Shown here: positions 7,014 through 12,658 of the stretch, piece by piece
How positions within the stretch are numbered: position 1 is the stretch's first letter
How the letters are laid out: the number at the start of each line of letters is the position of its first letter
Assembly: GCA_051004815.1 (NCBI GenBank)
Contig: JBPCJY010000271.1
Span: 1-14,288 of the forward strand
Direction of reading: 5' to 3'
From: JBBQXY01 sp051004815
Lineage (GTDB): Bacteria > Chloroflexota > Ktedonobacteria > Ktedonobacterales > Ktedonobacteraceae
DNA length: 14,288 nucleotides
Made by a program: the position numbers and the translations under genes
The notes under the pieces: generated by a model
What the model was told of the DNA's origin: nothing
Seen by the model: only the letters and a program-made list of their open reading frames with translations
The model's database searches: none

Positions 7014-7029
7014 GGGGTCCCTGACTGTC
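7014..7029 (-). other. predicted omega-RNA guide segment
   Basis: In IscB loci the guide is the host DNA immediately 5' of the scaffold, beyond the element's left end. If the scaffold begins at about 7013, the guide (about 16 nt) would read GACAGTCAGGGACCCC. It begins with the last G of the LysR TAG stop codon and runs into the bases after it. It would recognise the unoccupied insertion site. The boundary may be off by several bases. Confidence 0.4.
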
Positions 7030-7943
7030 TACCCTTTCTTGCGTACACGCCGATCGGCATGTTGTAAAAGGAATAACTTGAAGGCATGCGCCGTCGCCGA
7101 CAAATGCTTATCTTTGATATGCACCAGCCGCCACTGGCGCAACACCGGGAAGCCTTCCACATCGAGAATAACCAGGCGGTTCGTCTCCAATTCCATATCC
7201 AGGGCCACACGCGAAATAAGCGCAATACCCAGACCAGCCGCCACGCCCTGCTTAATGGCACTATTATTCCCTACCTGCATACTGACCTGCAAAGGCACTC
7301 CTGCCTCCTGAAACACCGTCTCCAAGGCTGCCCGCGTTCCCGAACCAACTTCCCGCAGCAGGAAATGCTCTCGCCCTAGTTCTGCCAGGGGAACACCAGC
7401 AATACCTGCCAGGCGATGGCGTGGGGAAGCCACCAATACCAGTTCATTCCGTGCGAATGGTTCGATCTCCACGGGAATATCATCAGGCACACGCCCGACA
7501 ATCGCCATATCGATGCGATTGCTCATAATGGCCTCGACCAACGCTGCCCGGTTCACCACATCCAGCGATATATCCACCTCTGGATACATCTGATGAAACT
7601 TTCCCAGCAACGCCGGTATGACATATGTCCCTACCGTCGTATCCGCTCCAACACTCAAACGTCCGTATTGCGGACTGCGCAGCGACTCCATCGTCTCCTG
7701 CATTTCTTCAATCACCGAAAAAATCTTCCGGCTGTAGAGATAGAGTTCCTCTCCGGCTTGCGTCAGATGCGTCTTACGCCCAATCTTGTCGAAAAGTTTG
7801 ATCTCCAATGACTCTTCCAGTTGCCGAATCTGCGCCGAAACTGCGGGTTGGCTGAAATGTAACTCTTCAGCCGCCCGCACATAGCTACAGTGTTTCGCCA
7901 CAACCTGAAACGTTGCCAACTGATGAAGGTTGAGTGTGCGCAT
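7029..7943 (-). CDS. LysR-family transcriptional regulator (CbbR/CysL-like)
   Basis: This 304-residue LysR-type regulator has an N-terminal winged helix-turn-helix (about 1-60, with YVRAAEELHFSQPAVSAQIRQLE) and a periplasmic-binding-like effector domain (about 88-295, with GADTTVGTYVIPALLGKF, the REVGSGTR segment and NNSAIKQGVAAGLGIALIS). I chose ATG at 7943 because AAGGGG lies 8 nt upstream. Two TTG codons just before it are possible but too close to that site. The effector domain resembles the branch that includes CbbR and CysL, but the ligand is unknown. It lies on the same strand as the acyl-CoA genes and, without the IscB element, would be only about 50 bp from the dehydrogenase. It may therefore control that operon. 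It is also divergent from the propeller-protein gene at 8091. Confidence 0.9.
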   Translation of the reverse strand: MRTLNLHQLATFQVVAKHCSYVRAAEELHFSQPAVSAQIRQLEESLEIKLFDKIGRKTHLTQAGEELYLYSRKIFSVIEEMQETMESLRSPQYGRLSVGADTTVGTYVIPALLGKFHQMYPEVDISLDVVNRAALVEAIMSNRIDMAIVGRVPDDIPVEIEPFARNELVLVASPRHRLAGIAGVPLAELGREHFLLREVGSGTRAALETVFQEAGVPLQVSMQVGNNSAIKQGVAAGLGIALISRVALDMELETNRLVILDVEGFPVLRQWRLVHIKDKHLSATAHAFKLFLLQHADRRVRKKG

Positions 7944-8035
7944 CAACAATGCCCCTTACGAACAATCTTTCCCTGTGCTGTAATTTAGTACTATCTCAGG
8001 TTAAGATGTCAACAACTTCCCTATTACCCGATTCT

Positions 8036-8060
8036 CTGCTATAGTTGTTGGTAATTACAA
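8036..8060 (+). promoter_or_regulatory. extended -10 promoter and dyad before propeller-protein gene
   Basis: TGCTATAGT (8037-8045) is an extended -10 element without a good -35, in the 147-nt divergent gap between the LysR gene and the propeller gene. TTGT-N8-ACAA (8045-8060) overlaps its downstream edge and is a dyad of LysR-box type (T-N11-A). Binding is inference only. Confidence 0.4.
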
Positions 8061-8090
8061 GACCAAGAGAGCGGAGAGAGACCTCAAACG

Positions 8091-10112
8091 ATGCTTGAAC
8101 AAGAACGGCGGGCCGATCAATCGGCGGTGGGCGCGATAAATCGGCCCCTACGGCGCATTCGTAAGGATGCAGAGCCTTCCTATGCATCAAGGCAGCAAGG
8201 ACGCAGACCGCTTTCAAAAAACCGCATCACGAAAATGTCTATGCCTTTACCACGCATACCGCCTCCTATTGTTGATGATGATGATGTAACACTCAAGGCT
8301 TCTGCCATCAAACTCAAACTACCTCTTCCCTCCACTCAGGATATTGATGATGTAACGCTCAAGGCTTCTGCCATCAAACTACCTCTTTATTCCGCTCAGG
8401 ATGTTGATGAGGCTAGCGATGACGATGAGATTAGCGATATTGATGAGGCTAGCGATGACGATGAGGCTAGCAAAGAAGCTCTAGCGGCGCGACCAACTCA
8501 TCTTATGCCCGTTTCGCCTCGCCGCAATGCGACAGTGACCAGGGAAGCTGTCTCAGCGCAATACATTGATGCATTAGCAGCCGCGTCAGGGGCTTATGCA
8601 TCCACTGAACAGGCAGTTCGCGGACAACGCGTTCTACCCGCACTACCATTCTTTGTGGGTAGCTGGAAGTTCTCTCGCCTCCTGCTCATACTTATCGTTC
8701 TCGCTCCCTTTACCATAGGGGGTGGCGTGTTAGCAGCCGCCCAACTCAACCAGAGGCAGCAAAGTCTCTATCAGGTTAATGCACGCACCGGTGCTATGCA
8801 ATGGCAACAAACGTTGCCCGCAGAGGCGGACATCGCGCATGTTGATGCACAGGGCAGTTTATTGAATGTCACTACAGGGCAGGGGCTACATCAAATCGTC
8901 GCGCTGAATCGCAACAACGTTACGCTATGGAAATCCGCTCAAAGTCAAAATAGCTTCTCCCTTTTTCCTGATGCATCTCCTGCACGTACAGTGCTAATCG
9001 CGCTGAGTGGCACTATTTCCGTCAGCAACGCTATGAACGGCACGACAGCCACCTATCTCCAGCCGTTGGTATTCTCCTTAGTAGATCGTCAGAGCGGACG
9101 GACCCTCTGGCAGAAAACCCTTGTCAGTTCACAACAACAGCAAGGTGGGGCAATTTTAGGTGTGGACAGCCGCTACATCTATGTCGCATTGGCACAAATC
9201 AAGCCTGCCTCGCATAGCACAACGCAGGGTACACAACTCCTGGCACTTAACCGATTGACCGGGCAAGTGGCCTGGCACATCACCGATCCTGCTCAAGCAA
9301 ACGATATCCCCCAGGACGCTGGGCAACTCTTGCTCCAGCAGCATCTGCTCATCTGGCAGGTTGCTGGCACCATCTATGCTATAGATACAACAGATGCAGC
9401 CGCGGCATCAGCAGGCAAAGTGCTGTGGCACGAGTCTCTTGCGGAAACGAGCATGCAACAGCTTCCACAAGAGGAAGCTCAGATGAGCATAGCCGGGAGA
9501 GTTTTGCTCATTGAGCGCAACGACGCATTTCATGCTCTTGATCCGCTCAACGGCACTATACTATGGGACATAGCCAATCCAGGCTTTGCCCTAACGTTTA
9601 TCACCTCCTACAACAATATTGTCCTCCTTTATGGCAATGGAGCAATCGAGGCCCTTGATACCAACACGCAGCAAATCATGTGGAGCCAGCAACAATTAGA
9701 TGCCATTCAAAACCTGCAAATCTCTGACGATGGTACACTCGCCTATGCTACCACTACTGACAGTATCGAGGGCAGCTCACCCGCGCAAGCATTAGTGGCA
9801 ATTGATATGAAAAATGGCTCAGTGCACTGGACGTTCCAACCATCCGCCCAGGTAACATTCATCCCTTTACAGACCTCTGGCATCTTCTATAACCGGGGCA
9901 TCGTGCTGACCTCGTTTTGCTCCGCGCTTCCTCCAACGCCTTGCACTCAGCAATTCCTTTACGCGCTCAATGCCACAACGGGTGCAGTGATCTGGAAGTA
10001 CGTTGGCAATAGTATCTCCGATGTGCAGTTCAGTAATGACGGCACGGCTGTACTGTTTCAACGCAATAGCAGTGCATGGTTAGATTTGACCGAGCGATTC
10101 AAAAACACGTAA
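8091..10112 (+). CDS. membrane-anchored PQQ-like beta-propeller protein
   Basis: This 673-residue protein has three parts. The N-terminal 190 residues are cytosolic, low-complexity and acidic, with a duplicated DDVTLKASAIKL (65-76, 86-97) and repeated DEASDDDE units (106-125). One transmembrane helix follows (about 195-217, SRLLLILIVLAPFTIGGGVL). The rest is an extracytoplasmic propeller of about eight or nine blades, each with the pattern ALDxxTGxxxW (for example YQVNARTGAMQWQ, LALNRLTGQVAWH, HALDPLNGTILWD, YALNATTGAVIWK). These blades are the PQQ-like type common in scaffolding proteins, and no cofactor site is evident. ATG at 8091 has GGAGAG about 11 nt upstream. The next in-frame ATG, at 8235, lacks a ribosome site but would avoid a repeat-derived stretch. 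The function is not known; sensing or scaffolding at the membrane is plausible. Confidence 0.82.
   Translation: MLEQERRADQSAVGAINRPLRRIRKDAEPSYASRQQGRRPLSKNRITKMSMPLPRIPPPIVDDDDVTLKASAIKLKLPLPSTQDIDDVTLKASAIKLPLYSAQDVDEASDDDEISDIDEASDDDEASKEALAARPTHLMPVSPRRNATVTREAVSAQYIDALAAASGAYASTEQAVRGQRVLPALPFFVGSWKFSRLLLILIVLAPFTIGGGVLAAAQLNQRQQSLYQVNARTGAMQWQQTLPAEADIAHVDAQGSLLNVTTGQGLHQIVALNRNNVTLWKSAQSQNSFSLFPDASPARTVLIALSGTISVSNAMNGTTATYLQPLVFSLVDRQSGRTLWQKTLVSSQQQQGGAILGVDSRYIYVALAQIKPASHSTTQGTQLLALNRLTGQVAWHITDPAQANDIPQDAGQLLLQQHLLIWQVAGTIYAIDTTDAAAASAGKVLWHESLAETSMQQLPQEEAQMSIAGRVLLIERNDAFHALDPLNGTILWDIANPGFALTFITSYNNIVLLYGNGAIEALDTNTQQIMWSQQQLDAIQNLQISDDGTLAYATTTDSIEGSSPAQALVAIDMKNGSVHWTFQPSAQVTFIPLQTSGIFYNRGIVLTSFCSALPPTPCTQQFLYALNATTGAVIWKYVGNSISDVQFSNDGTAVLFQRNSSAWLDLTERFKNT
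8109..8150. repeat. inverted repeat of dispersed type inside the gene start
   Basis: GGGCCGAT (8110-8117) and ATCGGCCC (8140-8147) are inverted arms, with GCCGATCAATCGGC forming a second palindrome in the left part. The complementary strand reads as GADLSRPPPIDRP, a phrase I associate with dispersed repeats in related genomes. It lies within the first 20 codons of the propeller gene, so it is either an invading repeat that became coding or a sign that translation starts downstream. Confidence 0.4.
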
Positions 10113-10190
10113 TATGCTATTAAACTTGCATCTTCATTGTTCCACGTTGTACCATGATGAAAAAGACATTCCTCCACACAAGGATCAGCA

Positions 10191-10967
10191 ATGGCGTATC
10201 TATTCCGCGGGCACAACCAGGAGAAACCGCAAAGCGGTAAGGAACGAACCGCGACACAACTACTCCCTGAAACAGCATGGGCAGTAGAGCCGATGCCCTC
10301 AGGAATACCGCCGGAAGATGGTGTCGTGGTTACTATTTCGCGCCAGTTTGGGAGCGGCGGTGCCGAAATTGGGCATCTCGTGGCTCAGGAGGGTGGCCTA
10401 AACTACGTTGACCATGAAATTATTGATGAAGTGGCAAAACGCATGGGTGTGGCTACGCACAAGGTCGCCCGTCAGGACGAACAGACTGCCAGCTCTGTGC
10501 GCCACATCCTCGAAGCAATACAGTCAAGCAATCCCTTCAACGTCAATTACAACACGCTGTTTGGGGCTGAGATGGCTCAAACACAATCCAACGAGGTGGC
10601 ATACTTACGCTTGACACAAAAGGTAGTGCTTGAACTGGCAACGCAAGGCAACGCCGTCATCATTGGACGTGGCTCACAGTTTCTCCTGCACAGCGCACCA
10701 CGCACCTTGCACATCTACATCTTTGCCCCACGCCCCTATCGTATAAGTAATATTATGCAGCAATTCCAACTCGATCACGAACATGCGCAAGCCCTGATTG
10801 ACCAACGCGACTACGAACATGACGCGTACCTGCGGCACAATTACGGCTCCGACGGCCATCAGCCCAGCCTCTATCACCTGCTCATTAATACCAGCCTCTT
10901 CTCTTTAGAACTGGCGGCGCACCTCGTGAGCCAGGCTCTTCCCCTGGCAAAAGAAATTGGTGTGTGA
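10191..10967 (+). CDS. cytidylate-kinase-like P-loop protein
   Basis: This 258-residue protein resembles the cytidylate-kinase-like family (the type annotated as Cytidylate_kin2). The P-loop variant SRQFGSGGAEIG lies at 50-61. It is followed by YVDHEIIDEVAKRMGV (72-87), IIGRGSQFLL (157-166), a lid-type RPYRISNIMQQF and YHLLINTSLFSLE (228-240), the usual late strand. About 45 residues precede the core and look unstructured. AAGGA lies 6 nt before the ATG. It is 78 nt downstream of the propeller gene on the same strand, so co-transcription is possible. It is probably not the housekeeping CMP kinase, because members of this family are often extra copies and the N-terminal extension is unusual. 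The substrate is unknown. Confidence 0.85.
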   Translation: MAYLFRGHNQEKPQSGKERTATQLLPETAWAVEPMPSGIPPEDGVVVTISRQFGSGGAEIGHLVAQEGGLNYVDHEIIDEVAKRMGVATHKVARQDEQTASSVRHILEAIQSSNPFNVNYNTLFGAEMAQTQSNEVAYLRLTQKVVLELATQGNAVIIGRGSQFLLHSAPRTLHIYIFAPRPYRISNIMQQFQLDHEHAQALIDQRDYEHDAYLRHNYGSDGHQPSLYHLLINTSLFSLELAAHLVSQALPLAKEIGV

Positions 10968-10979
10968 CCGGTGGGTGGC

Positions 10980-11008
10980 TTGCAGTTATTGGTTGGGTTC
11001 TGTATACT
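10980..11008 (+). promoter_or_regulatory. sigma-70-like promoter in gene-free stretch
   Basis: TTGCAG (10980-10985), a 17-nt spacer and TATACT (11003-11008) form a promoter-like pair 13 nt after the kinase stop. The -10 is good and the -35 matches three of six bases. The predicted start is near 11015. No open frame follows before the stem-loop at 11033. Confidence 0.4.
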
Positions 11009-11014
11009 GACTAT

Positions 11015-11090
11015 AGGGCACTGGCGTCCTCTGACCCGCCCAACCAACAACGAAGTTGGGAGGCGAGGGTCGGCAATACTATTTTTCTTT
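11015..11090 (+). ncRNA. candidate small RNA ending in stem-loop and T-run
   Basis: From the predicted start near 11015, a transcript would contain a stem of GACCC (11033-11037) with GGGTC (11067-11071), an inner CCCAAC/GTTGGG stem, and then ATTTTTCTTT (11081-11090). That gives about 75 nt with no coding potential. The T-run lies 10 nt after the stem, longer than ideal for a terminator. Alternatively this is simply the end of the kinase transcript. Confidence 0.3.
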
Positions 11091-11115
11091 AAACGTTATG
11101 CAGCAAGCAAGCAGA

Positions 11116-11158
11116 AAAGCAAGTGGGCCATCTCTCTTTGAGATGGCCCACTTGCTTT
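11116..11158 (+). terminator. strong hairpin terminator, 19-bp perfect stem
   Basis: AAAGCAAGTGGGCCATCTC (11116-11134) pairs perfectly with 11140-11158 around the 5-nt loop TCTTT. A-rich and T-rich stem ends make it usable on both strands. It most likely ends the propeller-kinase transcript and shields the sugar-transferase gene. Confidence 0.75.
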
Positions 11159-11240
11159 ATTGGAAGAAATCTTAACCAAATCCATATATTCACAATCATA
11201 TCTTAACTGGTTCGCTACCAACATATAAGAGGTGCTCTGT

Positions 11241-11289
11241 TAAAATAAGAACGTCGAGAGATCAAAAGACTAAAATAACGTCGAGAGAT
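11241..11289 (+). repeat. direct repeat pair before sugar transferase (possible operator)
   Basis: ACGTCGAGAGAT occurs at 11251-11262 and 11278-11289, each preceded by TAAAATAA (11241-11248 and 11271-11278). The copies are about 27-30 bp apart, close to three helical turns. The second copy ends 8 nt before the ATG and overlaps the place where a ribosome site is expected. This suggests a tandem binding site for a regulator. A weak TATAAG at 11224-11229 could be the -10. Confidence 0.5.
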
Positions 11290-11297
11290 ATATTCGC

Positions 11298-12011
11298 ATG
11301 GAACAATTAACCGCAACATTAAACCAACGTTCCGAAGAAGTGCCAACTTCTCAAGTGCAGGTAGGCAACCACGCAGGGGCAATTAGCACAACATGGGTTC
11401 ATGAACCATCAATGCTCTACTACACCATAAAACGTGTTGCTGATATATGCTTAGCAGTGATTGGCATCGTGTTGCTACTCCCACTTTTCCTGCTTATCGG
11501 ACTCTGTATCAAACTCGATGACGGCGGAGACGCTCTCCATTTTCGAGAAATCATCGGCATGCATGGTAAGCGTTTTTACGCCCTGAAGTTTCGGACGATG
11601 AGAGCCGATGCAGATGAATATCTAACAAAGCACCCAGAGCTTATGCGGAAATATCAGCAAAACATGAAGCTGGAAAAGGATCCTCGCATCACGCAAGTCG
11701 GTCGCTTCCTACGCAAAACGAGCCTGGATGAGCTACCACAATTGTTCAATGTCCTGGTGGGGCAGATGTCTTTGGTGGGGCCACGCATCATTCATCCGAG
11801 CGAGCTGCCGCGCTATGGCGAATATGCCGAGAAACGACTATCCGTTAAACCCGGTATTACTGGCTTGTGGCAAATCAGTGGGCGGCAGCACATCAGCTAT
11901 GATGAGCGCGTACTGCTTGATATGCGTTATATTGATCATCGTTCCAGTGTCGTTGATTTCACCATTCTCGTCAAAACTTTGAAAGTCTTCATTGTCCATA
12001 CGGGGGCTTAA
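11298..12011 (+). CDS. initiating sugar-phosphate transferase (polyprenyl-phosphate glycosyl-1-phosphate transferase)
   Basis: This 237-residue member of the bacterial sugar transferase family moves a sugar 1-phosphate from a nucleotide sugar to undecaprenyl phosphate, the first step of exopolysaccharide or glycan assembly at the inner membrane. One N-terminal hydrophobic segment (about 49-71) is the re-entrant membrane helix, so this is the small monotopic form without the large WbaP-type membrane domain. Catalytic marks are KFRTMRADA (97-105), the Asp-Glu pair D144-E145 in TSLDELPQLFNV, MSLVGPR (157-163), and PGITGLWQISGR (185-196). The first 40 residues are polar and variable. The ribosome site is weak: only GAGAG from the upstream direct repeat is near. 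No other glycan gene is in the window, so the sugar cannot be assigned. Confidence 0.93.
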   Translation: MEQLTATLNQRSEEVPTSQVQVGNHAGAISTTWVHEPSMLYYTIKRVADICLAVIGIVLLLPLFLLIGLCIKLDDGGDALHFREIIGMHGKRFYALKFRTMRADADEYLTKHPELMRKYQQNMKLEKDPRITQVGRFLRKTSLDELPQLFNVLVGQMSLVGPRIIHPSELPRYGEYAEKRLSVKPGITGLWQISGRQHISYDERVLLDMRYIDHRSSVVDFTILVKTLKVFIVHTGA

Positions 12012-12019
12012 AAAATAAG

Positions 12020-12091
12020 GCATAAGAAAGCCATCAATAGACAATTGGCGCAATGCATTGCGCCAATTGTCTATTGATGGCTTTCTTATGC
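12020..12091. terminator. perfect 72-bp palindrome between convergent genes
   Basis: Two 36-bp arms meet at 12055/12056 without a single mismatch or loop base; the left arm starts GCATAAGAAAGCCATC. It lies between the sugar-transferase stop (12009-12011) and the winged-helix gene, whose TAA stop (12088-12086) is inside the right arm. A run TTATTTTTT follows on the minus strand (12019-12011) and a shorter TTTG on the plus strand. A bidirectional terminator is the simplest reading. Confidence 0.7.
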
Positions 12092-12406
12092 TTTGTACTC
12101 TTTGCACTCTCTCAGGCAGTGGCCGCGAGCGTGCAACGTCAAGAGAAAACGTGGAGGACGTGCGGTATCTCCGATCTTTCTGCGTATTCGCCCCACCAGA
12201 GCATCTAAACGTTGGTCGTCGGCAGGCTCATATTGCGCCTCATAAACGGCCTTTACGCTCTCCGCGCGTGAACATATCTTACCCAGGCGAGTTGCCAGAT
12301 GGAGTGTGAATTTAATCTCTTTCCGCGAAAGACGCCCAGGTTTCAGATGACCATCGACCCATACTCTCCCGCTCGCTTTCTCAACATACAAGCCTTCAGT
12401 GGACAT
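12086..12406 (-). CDS. free-standing OmpR/PhoB-type winged-helix DNA-binding protein
   Basis: This 106-residue protein consists only of the output domain of an OmpR/PhoB response regulator. Visible parts are the initial strand YVEKASGRVWVDG (7-19), LSRKEIKFTLHLATRLGKICSR with the conserved Leu-Thr/Ser-x-x-Glu pattern (26-47), and LDALVGRIRRKIGD (67-80), the recognition helix. RFLLTLHARGHCLRE (86-100) follows, a variant of the usual T-x-RG-GY-L wing. No receiver domain is present. I chose ATG at 12406 because AAGGGAGA stands just before it; an ATG at 12421 lies only one base past the predicted transcription start and lacks a site. It converges with the sugar transferase and is divergent from the aldehyde dehydrogenase across about 250 bp. 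It may therefore act on either, or on itself. Confidence 0.82.
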   Translation of the reverse strand: MSTEGLYVEKASGRVWVDGHLKPGRLSRKEIKFTLHLATRLGKICSRAESVKAVYEAQYEPADDQRLDALVGRIRRKIGDTARPPRFLLTLHARGHCLRECKEYKA

Positions 12407-12429
12407 ATTCTCTCCCTTCATGTTTAAAC

Positions 12430-12435
12430 AGTATA
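12430..12435 (-). promoter_or_regulatory. -10 element of winged-helix gene
   Basis: TATACT on the minus strand places transcription start near 12423. That gives a leader of about 16 nt that contains AAGGGAGA and ends at ATG 12406, supporting that start. The -35 is not clear. Confidence 0.45.
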
Positions 12436-12595
12436 GCTATCACTACTGCTGCTAACATTCATTGTTACACAATATATGACGTATTATTCGCTCTTATGTA
12501 AAATGAAGGGGATTTGCAAAGGAAAAGACGATCCTATCTTGAAAGAAAGGTGTCTTCTGGACTTGTATGACGCAATGTAGTATTGTTCTTAAGAG

Positions 12596-12643
12596 GGCCT
12601 ATTCTGCTCTCTCTGTATGTTGTCGAACCATGGAGAATGGGCC
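12596..12643 (+). promoter_or_regulatory. leader stem-loop next to aldehyde dehydrogenase ribosome site
   Basis: GGCCTATTCT (12596-12605) pairs with AGAATGGGCC (12634-12643) over 10 bp with one G-U pair and a 28-nt loop. The ribosome site AAGGAG (12647-12652) begins 4 nt later, 6 nt before ATG 12659. Folding could alter translation or RNA stability. No known riboswitch was recognised. Confidence 0.35.
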
Positions 12644-12658
12644 AAGAAGGAGACTTGC

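Noticed and set aside
6747..7261. Minus-strand frames across the iscB upstream region and LysR 3' end
   Set aside because: The region folds as omega-RNA, and the frames start in scaffold or in the wrong frame of the LysR gene.
7996..8217. Minus-strand 73-residue frame with GADLSRPPPIDRP
   Set aside because: It is the translation of a dispersed inverted repeat, typical of false gene calls.
11015..11090. A tRNA in the gene-free stretch
   Set aside because: The stems do not make a cloverleaf and there is no T-loop GGTTCRA motif.
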